A stretch of 64,000 bases of DNA. Source: Scytonema hofmannii PCC 7110 (lineage in GTDB: Bacteria > Cyanobacteriota > Cyanobacteriia > Cyanobacteriales > Nostocaceae). The DNA is taken from positions 1,891,221-1,955,220 of the forward strand of contig NZ_KQ976354.1 in the NCBI RefSeq assembly GCF_000346485.2, read 5' to 3'. Below are positions 16,823 through 26,241 of the stretch, piece by piece. Made by a program: the position numbers and the translations under genes. The notes under the pieces were generated by a model. That model ran no database searches. It worked only from the letters and a program-made list of their open reading frames with translations, and was not told the DNA's origin. Every line of letters begins with the position of its first letter. Position 1 is the stretch's first letter.

Positions 16823-17725
16823 CTATTCCAATATGAATTGCGAGCTATTACGTTCTTGGACGTGTTTAACAAAAGACTGCACTGCCTGATAATAGACAGA
16901 AGGAACAATCTCTGCCAAATCGTTATGTCTTCCTCCTGGAAGTAGAACTAGGTTCTTCGGTTCTGGAGTAGCTTCATACAGGTTCTTGCTCATAAACGGG
17001 GGAACGACCTCATCAGCAGTGCCGTGAATAAACAAAACTGGTATTTTTAAATTTGGCACTTTCACGATAGAGTCAAACCGCTGTTTTAGAATTAAATTGA
17101 CTGGAAGCATCCAAAAATTGTTCCGATGTGCGATCATCTTGCGAATGGAGGTAAAAGAGCCTTCTACAATCAAGCCTGCAGCTTCTGGGTGCTTGACAGC
17201 TAGATCGATCGCTACAGCACCCCCTAAGGAATGTCCGTACAGAAAAATTTTGTTGGGTGAAATTTTGCGCTGGCTGACTAAATACTCCCAAGCTGTCGCT
17301 GCATCTTGATAAATCTGTACCTCACTGGGAAAGCTCCCTTCGCTGCGACCGTAACCGCGATAATCAAATAGGAATACTGAAAACCCCAGTTGATGAAACT
17401 GATGTGCTCGAAAGACGTTTGCTCCAATGTTGAGACTATTGCCATGGAAATATAGCAGCACTTTGTCATCAGGTTGGCTAGAAGGTAGCCACCAACCGTG
17501 GATGCGTTGCACTTTGCTAGATGAATCCCTGACAGGTAACCAGACTTCTTCATAATTGAGATTGAAAACCTCTGGTGTTGTTTCAATAATGGAAGAGGGA
17601 AAAAAGATAAACCGAGATTGCTGCAGAAAAAGCAATATACAGACAGCGCAGTAGGCTATAACTATAACAACGATTGTCAATACGAACAGCAAGTGTATTG
17701 GTTGTTGCAGCTTATTTATTCTCAT
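16823..17725 (-). CDS. alpha/beta hydrolase with N-terminal membrane anchor
   Basis: From ATG 17725 (MRINKLQQ) the protein has 300 residues; an ATG at 17794 would add 23. A single hydrophobic segment (LLFVLTIVVIVIAYCAVCILLF) anchors it. The hydrolase core shows the oxyanion region LYFHGNSLNIG, the nucleophile elbow LYGHSLGGAVA, the acid in IHGTADEVVP, and the final His in PGGRHNDL. This is the BEM46/ABHD13-like group of serine hydrolases. The substrate is unknown. The gene lies alone between two RodZ-like genes. Confidence 0.82.
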   Translation of the reverse strand: MRINKLQQPIHLLFVLTIVVIVIAYCAVCILLFLQQSRFIFFPSSIIETTPEVFNLNYEEVWLPVRDSSSKVQRIHGWWLPSSQPDDKVLLYFHGNSLNIGANVFRAHQFHQLGFSVFLFDYRGYGRSEGSFPSEVQIYQDAATAWEYLVSQRKISPNKIFLYGHSLGGAVAIDLAVKHPEAAGLIVEGSFTSIRKMIAHRNNFWMLPVNLILKQRFDSIVKVPNLKIPVLFIHGTADEVVPPFMSKNLYEATPEPKNLVLLPGGRHNDLAEIVPSVYYQAVQSFVKHVQERNSSQFILE

Positions 17726-17904
17726 GGAAGTATTTATAAAAACAATATGACCAGTCAAACACAATAGCTTTATCTCAATAAAATTATGAATCAATTATGA
17801 AAAAATGATTTATTATAATATTAGTAAATAGTACAAATTTGTATAACTCTTTCAGTGGATTGGTTAATTAATGCTTTAAGATTAGCAAAAAAGAGGAGAA
17901 GACG

Positions 17905-18804
17905 GTGAAGCTGTCAAGCAAGGCTCAAGAGGAGCAACTCAAGGAAGTGGTTGCACATCTACGGCAAGTAAGAGAGGAAAGATCGATACGTATAGATGAA
18001 CTAGCAGCTTATACGCGGATTCGTCCTGTTTTCTTACAAGCCCTAGAAGAGGGAAGATTTGAAGAATTACCCGAGCCTGTGTATGTTCAAGGGTTTGTCC
18101 GCCATTACGGTGATGCTATAGGATTGGATGGAACATCCATAGCACAAGACTTTGCTAGTATTTGTTCTCCTCCCCCAGAACCCAGCCAAGACGATGGGGA
18201 GTTAGATAAAAAATCAAATATATACATACCCCTAGCAGTACCATATATTTTGCTTTTAGTTGCGGCCTCCTTCGGACTTTTTTATATACTTAATCCTCCA
18301 CGTTCATCTGAATCTTTCAGCCAAAAGAAAATTTCATCAAAAGTAGTCTCCGATCCATCTCCAAAAACATTCCCCGTCGCACAACAAACCGCTTCTCCCA
18401 TCCCAACACCAAGGGGATCGCTCGCCCCAACTTCCAGAGCATCACAAACAGACGTAACCGCTACGACTAATGTTACCCCAACACCAACAGTTTCCTCAAG
18501 AGGAGCGATCGCCCCAACTCCCACAGCATCTCCTTCAGCAGAAGCAACTTCACCTGTAGAAGTCCAGATCGAACTTCAAGATGAATCATGGCTGCGAGTC
18601 CAAGTAGATGGCAAAACAGAATTCGAGGGAACTTTAACCAAGGGAGAACGAAAATCTTGGACAGCACAAAAAGAGTTAGTGATTCGTTCTGGTAATGCTG
18701 GCGCAGTCATGGTTTCTACAAACAACCAGCAACCAACACCATTAGGAAGTTTGGGTACTGTAAAGCAAGTGAAGTATACCTCAGAAGTAACTAATAGTCA
18801 ATAG
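17905..18804 (+). CDS. RodZ-like protein with HTH, membrane span and DUF4115 domain
   Basis: A GTG start at 17905, preceded by GAGGAG at a good distance, gives 299 residues. An N-terminal HTH (LRQVREERSIRIDELAAYTRIRPVFLQALEEG...YVQGFVRHYGDAIGLDG) is followed by one membrane span (IPLAVPYILLLVAASFGLFYIL). Then comes a Thr/Pro/Ser-rich periplasmic linker and a beta-rich DUF4115 domain (ELQDESWLRVQVDGK...GTLTKGERKSWTA...GNAGAV). This is the full RodZ order, so it is the better rodZ candidate of the two in this window. Confidence 0.85.
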   Translation: MKLSSKAQEEQLKEVVAHLRQVREERSIRIDELAAYTRIRPVFLQALEEGRFEELPEPVYVQGFVRHYGDAIGLDGTSIAQDFASICSPPPEPSQDDGELDKKSNIYIPLAVPYILLLVAASFGLFYILNPPRSSESFSQKKISSKVVSDPSPKTFPVAQQTASPIPTPRGSLAPTSRASQTDVTATTNVTPTPTVSSRGAIAPTPTASPSAEATSPVEVQIELQDESWLRVQVDGKTEFEGTLTKGERKSWTAQKELVIRSGNAGAVMVSTNNQQPTPLGSLGTVKQVKYTSEVTNSQ

Positions 18805-18872
18805 TTAGTTGTTAGTTGTTAGTTGTTAGTTGTTAGTTGTTGGTTGATAACTACTAACCACTAACCACCAAC
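18803..18872. repeat. STRR GTTAGTT array with inverted partner
   Basis: About five GTTAGTT units are followed by an inverted ACTAACC stretch. Together they can fold into a hairpin between two convergent genes. Confidence 0.85.
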
Positions 18873-20326
18873 TAAATTTTCGGTTTGTGCTGATGCCAAG
18901 TTGTTGATTGTTCGTAGGCGTAGGCGACTTGAAAGAGTTGGTCTTCTCTGAGCACGTTTCCAATCAACTGTAGCCCAATTGGTAATCCATGACTATCAAA
19001 ACCACAGGGAACACTGATACCCGGTAAACCTGCAAGATTAACAGGAATAGTCATCAAGTCAACCAAGTACATACTTAAGGGATCGGCAGTTTTTTCTCCA
19101 GCTTTAAATGCAGTACTGGGTGCTGTAGGACAAACTAACACGTCTACTTTTTCAAAGGCTTTTTCAAAATCTTGTTTGATGAGAGTGCGGACTTTTTGCG
19201 CTTTAAGATAGTAGGCGTCGTAATAACCAGCAGAAAGGGCATAAGTGCCAATCATAATCCGGCGCTTGACTTCTGCACCAAAACCAGTTGCACGGGTACG
19301 GGTGTACATCGACAGCAAATTTTCTGCATCAGGAGCACGGTAGCCATACTTCACTCCGTCGTAACGGGCTAAGTTTGCTGATGCTTCTGATGGAGCAATA
19401 ATATAGTAACTGGGTAATCCATCTCGAAATCGAGGACAGGAAATTTCTTGAATTTCCGCCCCCAAAGCTTGCAGTTGTTCCAGCGCTTTATTAATGGCTT
19501 GTTCCACCTCAGAATCTAAACCTTCACCAAAGGTTTCTTTAATAACACCAATTCTGAGCTTTCCTTTAGGCAGTTCTGGTTTGAGGTTGACAGTGTAGTC
19601 AGGAATTTCTACTTTGAGACTGGTGGAGTCTTTGGGATCGTGTCCTGCGATCGCATTCAGTAAGATCGCAGCATCTTCTACCGTGCGTCCAAAGGGTCCT
19701 ATTTGATCCAAAGACGACGCAAAAGCCACCAATCCATAACGAGAAACTAAACCATAAGTTGGTTTCATTCCTACAACGCCACAGAAAGAAGCTGGTTGTC
19801 TGATGGAACCACCCGTATCGGAACCTATAGACACAACACATTCTTCAGCTGCAACTGCAGCCGCCGAACCTCCAGAAGAACCCCCTGGAACTCGTGACAA
19901 ATCCCAAGGATTAGCAGTGAGTTGGAAGGCGGAAGTTTCTGTGGAACCGCCCATGGCAAACTCATCTAAATTGGTTTTTCCTACCATAACTGCATCTGCA
20001 TTCGCCAGTTTTTGTGTCACGGTTGACTCGTATGGCGGAACAAAGTTTTCCAAAATTCGGGAGGCGCAGGTGGTGGGAATGCCTTTGGTACACATATTGT
20101 CCTTAATACCAATAGGAATTCCTGCAAGAGTACTTATATTTTCTCCTGTAGCAATTTTAGCATCAACTTTCCGCGCTTGCAAGAGCGCAAGTTCTGCAGT
20201 CACGCACAAAAAACTGTGCAATTTCGGCTCCAACGCTTGAATGCGATCTAAAGCCTCTTGAGTAATTTCAACCGCAGAACGTTCTTTTTTGACTAGATGT
20301 GTATGCAACTCGCGGATGAATGCCAT
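18872..20326 (-). CDS. gatA: Asp/Glu-tRNA amidotransferase subunit A
   Basis: The start at ATG 20326 (MAFIRELH, with GGAG upstream) gives 484 residues, the normal GatA length. An open frame continues upstream to 20518, but those codons are repeat DNA. The amidase signature is complete: Lys in [22 protein letters not shown], and [14 protein letters not shown] with the Ser-cisSer-Lys triad. GatA releases ammonia from glutamine for GatB to convert Glu-tRNA(Gln) to Gln-tRNA(Gln). gatB and gatC are not adjacent, as is usual in cyanobacteria. Confidence 0.97.
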   Translation of the reverse strand: MAFIRELHTHLVKKERSAVEITQEALDRIQALEPKLHSFLCVTAELALLQARKVDAKIATGENISTLAGIPIGIKDNMCTKGIPTTCASRILENFVPPYESTVTQKLANADAVMVGKTNLDEFAMGGSTETSAFQLTANPWDLSRVPGGSSGGSAAAVAAEECVVSIGSDTGGSIRQPASFCGVVGMKPTYGLVSRYGLVAFASSLDQIGPFGRTVEDAAILLNAIAGHDPKDSTSLKVEIPDYTVNLKPELPKGKLRIGVIKETFGEGLDSEVEQAINKALEQLQALGAEIQEISCPRFRDGLPSYYIIAPSEASANLARYDGVKYGYRAPDAENLLSMYTRTRATGFGAEVKRRIMIGTYALSAGYYDAYYLKAQKVRTLIKQDFEKAFEKVDVLVCPTAPSTAFKAGEKTADPLSMYLVDLMTIPVNLAGLPGISVPCGFDSHGLPIGLQLIGNVLREDQLFQVAYAYEQSTTWHQHKPKI

Positions 20327-20400
20327 GATGACTCCTTTCTTACTCAAGTTCTTGATTTTAATACAGGATGCGGCTTTCTGCACACCGAGTGGGTTGAGTT

Positions 20401-20560
20401 GTGCGATCGCCCTTGGCGCAAGCTGTACCCAGCTTATCGCGAAGCGCAAGCCGCTCATAGTGCTTATCGCCTTTGGCGCAAGCTGTACCCAGCTTATCGC
20501 AAAAAAAAAGCCGCTCATAGTGCTTATCGCCCTTGGCGCAAACTGTACCCAGCTTATCGT
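20401..20560. repeat. 60-bp tandem repeat, three units
   Basis: Units start at 20401, 20461 and 20521 with exactly 60 bases each. Each has CTTGGCGCAAGCTGTACCCA, a short AAGCTG/CAGCTT type hairpin and CTTATCGC. The same core occurs inverted at 55879-55940. Both frames through it are open, but it precedes the true starts of gatA and dnaE-C. Confidence 0.9.
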
Positions 20561-20653
20561 TCTGCTAGTATGCGATACATTATATTTATTCGGTTATGTA
20601 TTCCTCTAACCCCTACTCCCCACTCCCTACTCCCCACTCCCTACTTTAAAAAA

Positions 20654-22003
20654 ATGGTTAAAATACTTACACGTAAATCTATAGGTAAACAAACTGTATA
20701 CGACATTGGAGTTGAACGCGACCATAATTTTGTGATCAAAAATGGCTTAGTCGCATCCAATTGTTTCAATAAATCTCACTCAACGGCATACGGTTATGTG
20801 ACATATCAAACTGCTTACTTGAAAGCCAATTATCCTTTGGAATATATGGCAGCACTGTTAACGGCTAACAGTGATGATACAGACAAGGTGCAGAAATATA
20901 TCGCCACTTGTATGAGTATGGGTATTCAAATAGAACCCCCAGATATCAATCGTTCGGGTGTGGATTTTACTCCTTCAGGAGGAAAGATTTTATTTGGATT
21001 GTCAGCCGTTCGCAATGTGGGACAAAACGCAATAGCTGGTATTTTGGAAGCAAGAGAAGAGGAAGGCGAGTTTAAATCTTTAGCTAATTTTTGCGATCGC
21101 GTGGATTTGCGTGCTGTTAATCGACGCACTTTAGAAGCGCTGATTTCTTGTGGAGCTTTTGACAAAATGGACTCCAACCGCAACCAGCTTGTTCATGACC
21201 TTGAACTAATCTATGATTGGGCGCAATCCCGTGCTAGAGATAGAGCAACCGGACAGGGAAATCTCTTTGATTTATTGGGTAGTGGATTTTCTAACACAAG
21301 CACTAACAAAACTCCCAATGGTTTTGAATCAGCACCCAAAGCAAAACCCGTTCTTGATTTTCCTCCTCAAGAAAAATTGCGGATGGAAAAAGAACTTCTA
21401 GGTTTTTATGTATCAGACCATCCTTTAAAAGCTGTACGTCAAGCAGCAAGAGTTTTATCTCCGATTAACCTTTCACAACTTGGGGAACAAAAAGACGAAT
21501 CTACAATTACCGCTATTGTCATGCTAAATGGTGTGAAAAAAGTCATGACAAAAAAAGGCGACCCGATGGCAATTTTGCAAATAGAAGATTTAACTGCACA
21601 GTCAGAAGCTGTAGTATTTCCTAAAATTTACGAGCGGATTAATTCATTACTTGCAGTAGATGTTAGGTTAATTATCTGGGGAAAATTAGACCGACGAGAC
21701 GATCAATCTCAACTGATTGTGGAAGATGCAGAACCAGTAGAGACAGTACAGATGGTGATGGTAGAATTATCACCTTTGCAAGCAACGACTATTGAAGAGC
21801 AAGACCGTCTGAGAACAATTTTGTTGAATGCACAACTAGGGGAAAAAGAAAAAGCAAAAGTCCCAGTTATAGGAATTATACAAAGTGAAAATTCCCGTCA
21901 TTATATACGTTTTGGACGTCAATTTTGGGTGCTAGATTCTAGAATAGCTGTTCATTCTCTTCAAAACGCTCGATTTACTGCCTACGTGCAGAATTTACAG
22001 TAA
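20654..22003 (+). CDS. dnaE: DNA polymerase III alpha subunit, C-terminal half with split intein (DnaE-C)
   Basis: The ATG at 20654 begins a 36-residue C-intein (MVKILTRKSIGKQTVYDIGV...) that ends HNFVIKNGLVASN and is followed by the +1 Cys of CFNKSHSTAYGYVTY. This is the cyanobacterial DnaE split intein; the N-half with its N-intein must be encoded elsewhere. After trans-splicing, the 413-residue C-extein completes the replicative polymerase. It contains the helix-hairpin-helix region and the OB fold (AIVMLNGVKKVMTKKGDPMA). The upstream open frame to 20297 is repeat DNA and not part of the protein. Confidence 0.97.
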   Translation: MVKILTRKSIGKQTVYDIGVERDHNFVIKNGLVASNCFNKSHSTAYGYVTYQTAYLKANYPLEYMAALLTANSDDTDKVQKYIATCMSMGIQIEPPDINRSGVDFTPSGGKILFGLSAVRNVGQNAIAGILEAREEEGEFKSLANFCDRVDLRAVNRRTLEALISCGAFDKMDSNRNQLVHDLELIYDWAQSRARDRATGQGNLFDLLGSGFSNTSTNKTPNGFESAPKAKPVLDFPPQEKLRMEKELLGFYVSDHPLKAVRQAARVLSPINLSQLGEQKDESTITAIVMLNGVKKVMTKKGDPMAILQIEDLTAQSEAVVFPKIYERINSLLAVDVRLIIWGKLDRRDDQSQLIVEDAEPVETVQMVMVELSPLQATTIEEQDRLRTILLNAQLGEKEKAKVPVIGIIQSENSRHYIRFGRQFWVLDSRIAVHSLQNARFTAYVQNLQ

Positions 22004-22168
22004 TCAGTAATCAGTGACCAGTGACCAGGTGATTCAGTAAATTAACGGAGTCATTATAGAAGCTTATTAGTTTTTTTCATTACTTCTGCGGATGAGACTT
22101 TCCTAAAGTAAATGGTATATTTTTATGCTAGGAGGGTATGTGTAGAAGGAGGAAGGAGCTAAGGTTAG

Positions 22169-22744
22169 ATGACCAGAGATGAGATTCATAAATTTGTTTT
22201 ATATTGCAAAAAAATTCAACCTCAGCCCCAAGAAGATATCAAACGATTTTTTGAGGGTGTTGTCGGATTTCCATATGACAAAGAACTTTTATTACAGGCA
22301 CATTTGTTTCTAAATATTAAACAGATATTTCCTTTATGTTATGAATTGTTATTATTTGAAAAATCTCCAATTGCAGACTATACGGATTTAGGCAAATGTG
22401 ATTTTGTTTATCTTACATCATCAGAAAAAATCTTTATCCTTGAAACTAAATTTATTGACACTGCTGCAACAGGAGCAACAGAAAGAAAAAGAAGAAATAA
22501 GCACAGAAACAAAGTCTTTGAGCAGGTTATAACTTTAAAAAGTAGATTTAGCGAGTATTGGAATATTAACTTAGAACAATTAGAGTGTGGTGTTTTTACA
22601 ACAGATCCAGAACTGGCTTGGCGGGGTAACGGTGTTAACGTTGTGACAAAAGCAGTATCTATAGATAAACTCGAGTCTTGGCGAATTAATTATAAGAAAA
22701 GTTTATTTGTAGAAGATGTGCGGGCTTCTCATTTGCGTATATAG
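22169..22744 (+). CDS. hypothetical protein with a PD-(D/E)xK nuclease-like core
   Basis: A 191-residue protein starting at ATG 22169, with AGGAAGGAGC upstream. The central segment CDFVYLTSSEKIFILETKF fits the D-x(n)-E-x-K pattern of restriction-endonuclease-like folds, with K/R-rich residues following (TERKRRNKHRNKV). Similar small proteins occur as conserved unknowns. Nuclease activity is inferred from the motif only. It stands alone between dnaE-C and a DUF6464 gene, with no methylase or partner in reach. Confidence 0.6.
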   Translation: MTRDEIHKFVLYCKKIQPQPQEDIKRFFEGVVGFPYDKELLLQAHLFLNIKQIFPLCYELLLFEKSPIADYTDLGKCDFVYLTSSEKIFILETKFIDTAATGATERKRRNKHRNKVFEQVITLKSRFSEYWNINLEQLECGVFTTDPELAWRGNGVNVVTKAVSIDKLESWRINYKKSLFVEDVRASHLRI

Positions 22745-22808
22745 TATTTCCATACTACAAAAGATAGCGATTTGCGGCTCAGTAAGGTACTGTTGTAAGG
22801 GCATTGAA

Positions 22809-23132
22809 GTGAAAACACTTTTAGTTATTGTTATTGGTTTCTTACCGTCCTTGTTCTCCCTGTGGTTAATGCGTAAATCTCAGGCTAGAACACGCTTGCA
22901 GTTTAGGCAAGTCGCTATAACTACCACAAGAAGACGGATACAGCAAAATAATATATCCGATCTGAGCGATCGCTACTACTTAGAAGGAGTCGGTTACCTT
23001 ATTGGTGATATTAGTTGTCGCTATAATGCCCGTTCTGGTTATATCCGTTGTGCTGTCAATCCTGAAGGACCGTGTGAAGGTTGCCGTTATTATCAATCAA
23101 GTGGAGCAACTATTGATAAAAATTTTCAATAA
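22809..23132 (+). CDS. DUF6464 family protein
   Basis: A GTG at 22809 gives 107 residues. One N-terminal membrane span (TLLVIVIGFLPSLFSLWLM) is followed by a basic helix and the conserved block YYLEGVGYLIGDISCRYNARSGYIRCAVNP with GPCEGCRYY. The four Cys in the last block suggest metal or disulfide binding. The family is widespread in cyanobacteria and has no known function. A longer frame back to 22716 overlaps the upstream gene and is less likely. Confidence 0.75.
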   Translation: MKTLLVIVIGFLPSLFSLWLMRKSQARTRLQFRQVAITTTRRRIQQNNISDLSDRYYLEGVGYLIGDISCRYNARSGYIRCAVNPEGPCEGCRYYQSSGATIDKNFQ

Positions 23133-23166
23133 ATTTGACTGTAGACAATACTACTCGCGGAAATTA

Positions 23167-23243
23167 GAACCCCGGTTTCTTTAAGAAACCGGGGTTCTAA
23201 CAGTTCTGACACCTCCTTAAGAAACCGGGGTTCTGACACCTCA
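23167..23243. repeat. CCCCGG hairpin repeat plus a half copy
   Basis: Fifteen-base arms (23167-23181 and 23183-23197) form a perfect hairpin around one base. A half copy, AAGAAACCGGGGTTCT, follows at about 23219. It may stop transcription of the DUF6464 gene. This is a typical cyanobacterial dispersed palindrome. Confidence 0.7.
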
Positions 23244-23595
23244 ATTATCGTTAACCGAGAAATATTGACTTCCTACTTCGCTTTAAGAGAATCTTTATCA
23301 CTGTCAAGTACCCAAGAACACTATTTTTGTATTGTTACAAAACTAAATGTAATGATAAATCTCTCCCCATGTATAGACTTATCTTTAGAGGCTACGTGCT
23401 AGTGATATCAAGCTTTTAAACTCAAGGAATGCCATTTTTCTCCGTAGAGTTTTTATGTGTAAAACCAGACTTCGTTATCTATTACCCCAATAAGTATAAG
23501 TTAATTCAATCTTTATACCTAGATTTTCTGCCCCTTCTCGGTCAATACTAAGAGAATGTGAAGACCGTTTAACCTACATACAAAAAATATTTGGT
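23244..23595. other. intergenic, promoter region of the DsbA-like gene
   Basis: About 350 bases with no open frame of note and no strong hairpin. It should contain the promoter of the thioredoxin-fold gene. Confidence 0.35.
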
Positions 23596-24366
23596 ATGTA
23601 TGCATTCTCCTATTTGGTCGGAAAACTACTGGTGTGGCTACGTCGCTTCGCAGTGGTTGGATTTATTTGTCTGGTCTTGAGTTGGTCACTTCCGGCGCAA
23701 GCAGCCCGTATGAATCCACAACTAGAACAGCAGGTGTTGCAAATCATCCGAGAACATCCAGAAGCGATTGTTGAGTCAGTACAAGCATACCAACAAAAAC
23801 AGCGATCGCAAATCCAGCAAGCACAGCAAGTGTTTGTACAACAAATGAGAACCGATCCTTTATCGGTTATCGGTCAATCTCCCACTACGGGATCTAAAGA
23901 CTTAAAAATTTTGTTGGTTGAATTTTCAGATTTTGAGTGTCCCTACTGTGCTCAAGCACACAAAACCTTGAAGCAGTTTATGGTAAAACACCAGGATGAA
24001 GTCACCCTCGTGTACAAACATTTCCCCTTAACAAACGTTCATCCTCAAGCTGTACCAGCCGCAACAGCCGCCTGGGCAGCACAGCAACAAGGCAAATTCT
24101 GGGAATATCAGGATACACTCTTTAGCAATCAAAAACAACTGGGTGAACAATTCTACTTAGACACCGCAAAAAACCTAAATCTAGATCTGGAAAAGTTTAA
24201 AAGCGATCGCCTTCTCGCTAGTGCTGCTATTGAAAAAGATAGTCAGCTAGCCCAGATGTTGGGGCTTTCCGGTACTCCCTTCTTCATCATGAATGGAGAG
24301 GTTTTATCCGGTGCCATACAGCTTGGCGAAATAGAAGATCTATTAACTCGCGTTCGCAAAACTTAA
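23596..24366 (+). CDS. DsbA-like thioredoxin-fold oxidoreductase, secreted
   Basis: A 256-residue protein. A basic N-terminus and hydrophobic stretch ending LPAQAA form a signal peptide or anchor. Helix MNPQLEQQVLQIIREHPEAIVESV follows. The DsbA fold has the active site FECPYCAQAH (CPYC) and the cis-Pro loop GLSGTPFFIMNG. It resembles the DsbA/ScsC/BdbD group and probably makes or repairs disulfides in periplasmic proteins. It could serve the two Cys-containing CAP lipoproteins downstream, but nothing proves a link; a gap of about 250 bases separates them. Confidence 0.85.
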   Translation: MYAFSYLVGKLLVWLRRFAVVGFICLVLSWSLPAQAARMNPQLEQQVLQIIREHPEAIVESVQAYQQKQRSQIQQAQQVFVQQMRTDPLSVIGQSPTTGSKDLKILLVEFSDFECPYCAQAHKTLKQFMVKHQDEVTLVYKHFPLTNVHPQAVPAATAAWAAQQQGKFWEYQDTLFSNQKQLGEQFYLDTAKNLNLDLEKFKSDRLLASAAIEKDSQLAQMLGLSGTPFFIMNGEVLSGAIQLGEIEDLLTRVRKT

Positions 24367-24618
24367 GTAGATTATCGCATATTATTTTGTGTTACTTTAT
24401 ACACTTAAATAGTCTCTGCAAGATTCAGTATTAGCCCAGAATACCTGCTTTAAGTGGGTTCACGGTTTACGGTGTGTTGTTTCAAAGGTTACAAAGGTTG
24501 CATGTTGCAAGTTTTGTTTAAGTGCTCTACTAACCAAGTTTTATTCATTTGCTTGAGCAAAACATGGTGCATCCATTCAACCCAATTAACTCGTAGAACA
24601 GTAGTCGTGAGGTAATTA

Positions 24619-25332
24619 ATGCGTCGCAATAGTTTAAGTGTGTTTTTCCCTATTGCCCTAATAGCTAGCTGCGGGTTTCCATTCATTACGTTCGAACCAT
24701 CAGTAGCTAAGCCAAAACACTCAGCTTCCACAGTTGTTAGAGAAGAGAATTCTGTTGTAGCGGCACGTTCCGGTTATTTATCAACATTGGAAGTGCAGGT
24801 TATTGCCGAAATGAACAAAGTGCGGGCAAATCCGCAAGCTTATATTCCTGTCATGGAAAGTTACAGACAGCGCTTTCAAGGTAAAAAAGTCCAACTTTCC
24901 GATCGCGTTTTCTTGCTAACTCAGGAAGGAGTATCAGCCGTTGATGAAGCTCTGGATTTTTTGAGATCGGCTCGTCCCTTGAACCCTCTGATAATATCTA
25001 AGGGGATGTCTTTAGGCGCAAGAGATCACGTTCAAGATTCAGGACCAAGAGGTCATACAGGTCATCATGGTACTGATGGTAGCAATCCATCACTGCGAAT
25101 AAATCGCTATGGTAACTGGGTTTCCACCGCCGGAGAAAACATCAGTTACGGTCCAAACACAGCTAGAGACATCGTTATGCAGCTAATCATTGACGATGGA
25201 GTTCCAGATCGCGGTCATAGAAAAAACATCTTTAATCCTAACTTTAGAGTGGCTGGTGTTGCTTATGGAATACACGCCAAATACAGAACCATGTGCGTAA
25301 TCACCTACGCTGGTGGATACAAAGAAAAATAA
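24619..25332 (+). CDS. CAP (SCP/PR1) domain lipoprotein, copy 1
   Basis: A 237-residue protein. The N-terminus [18 protein letters not shown] fits a lipobox (IASC). The CAP domain follows: [15 protein letters not shown], then the catalytic-like pocket with [10 protein letters not shown] and [18 protein letters not shown], and [21 protein letters not shown]. The characteristic His and Glu residues of CAP proteins are all present. CAP proteins of bacteria are surface proteins of uncertain activity. The next gene is a close paralogue in the same direction, 79 bases away. Confidence 0.87.
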   Translation: MRRNSLSVFFPIALIASCGFPFITFEPSVAKPKHSASTVVREENSVVAARSGYLSTLEVQVIAEMNKVRANPQAYIPVMESYRQRFQGKKVQLSDRVFLLTQEGVSAVDEALDFLRSARPLNPLIISKGMSLGARDHVQDSGPRGHTGHHGTDGSNPSLRINRYGNWVSTAGENISYGPNTARDIVMQLIIDDGVPDRGHRKNIFNPNFRVAGVAYGIHAKYRTMCVITYAGGYKEK

Positions 25333-25337
25333 GTTGA

Positions 25338-25399
25338 GAAATTCGTAATTCGTAATTCGTAATTCGTAATTATTAAATTAGTCATAAGAATTACGAATT
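25338..25399. repeat. STRR ATTCGTA array with inverted tail
   Basis: Four ATTCGTA units are followed by the inverse TACGAAT, between the two CAP genes. A hairpin is possible and may affect their coupling. Confidence 0.8.
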
Positions 25400-25411
25400 A
25401 TTTTGTTTGTT

Positions 25412-26104
25412 ATGCGTTGGATACCGCTCTGGATACTAACACCTATTGCCCTGTTCGCTACATCCTGTGATTTCCTTTCTGAATACGAACCCCAGGAACC
25501 TACTAAAATTCCTCAAGAGGGTTCTGGTTCGCGTCCCGGTAGTCTTTCGCGCCTCGAACAACAAGTGATTGTGGAGATGAATAACGCGAGAACCAATCCC
25601 ACTGCTTATGCTGCTGTGTTAGAAAATTACAGGCAGCGTTTTGAAGGCGATCGCGTCAGGCTTTCGAGTCGTGTCTATTTACAAACACAGGAAGGGGTAA
25701 AAGCAGTCGATGAAGCCATTGCTTTTCTCAAGTCAGTTCGTCCTGTAGGATCTCTTCGCGCTTCCAAAGGAATGTCATTAGCCGCACGAGATCATGTCAA
25801 AGACCAAGGACCTCAAGGTATTATCGGTCATAAAGGCAGTGACAAGAGCGATCCCTTTACTCGCCTCAATCGTTATGGAAAATGGCAATTGACTGCAGGG
25901 GAGAATATTAGTTACGGTTCCCACACAGCACAAGATATTGTGATGCAGTTAATTATTGATGATGGAGTACCAGATCGCGGTCATAGAATCAATATGTTTA
26001 ACCCTGCTTTTAAGGTTGCAGGTGTTGCCTTTGGAATTCACTCTTTTTACAGGCAAATGTGTGTCATTACTTATGCGGGTGGATTTAAAGAGGTCAAGAG
26101 CTAA
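25412..26104 (+). CDS. CAP (SCP/PR1) domain lipoprotein, copy 2
   Basis: The ATG at 25412 (MRWIPLWIL) is preferred over a TTG three codons earlier; it gives 230 residues. A lipoprotein signal ends at ATSC. The CAP domain parallels the upstream gene almost segment by segment: [33 protein letters not shown], then [42 protein letters not shown] and [11 protein letters not shown]. In the first pocket, the GHHG of copy 1 is GHKG here, so one His is lost. It is a tandem duplicate that has begun to diverge. Confidence 0.87.
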   Translation: MRWIPLWILTPIALFATSCDFLSEYEPQEPTKIPQEGSGSRPGSLSRLEQQVIVEMNNARTNPTAYAAVLENYRQRFEGDRVRLSSRVYLQTQEGVKAVDEAIAFLKSVRPVGSLRASKGMSLAARDHVKDQGPQGIIGHKGSDKSDPFTRLNRYGKWQLTAGENISYGSHTAQDIVMQLIIDDGVPDRGHRINMFNPAFKVAGVAFGIHSFYRQMCVITYAGGFKEVKS

Positions 26105-26116
26105 TTGTAATACAAT

Positions 26117-26146
26117 TTTGGATTTTAGATTTTGGATTTTGGATTG
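26117..26146. repeat. STRR TTTGGAT array
   Basis: About four degenerate heptamers of the TTTTGGA(T) type follow the stop of the second CAP gene. Confidence 0.7.
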
Positions 26147-26241
26147 AGAAAGCCTTACCTAGGCTTTGTTCCATCCAAGTATCTGTCGCATTCTTGTTTC
26201 AAATTGGTATAAGAACTACTATTAGTCATTAGTAATTAACA

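Noticed and set aside
20327-20518. N-terminal extension of gatA
   Set aside because: Same repeat on the other strand; GatA has its normal length and a GGAG site from ATG 20326.
20297-20653. N-terminal extension of the dnaE-C frame
   Set aside because: It is the 60-bp repeat and STRR DNA. The C-intein has its known start at ATG 20654.
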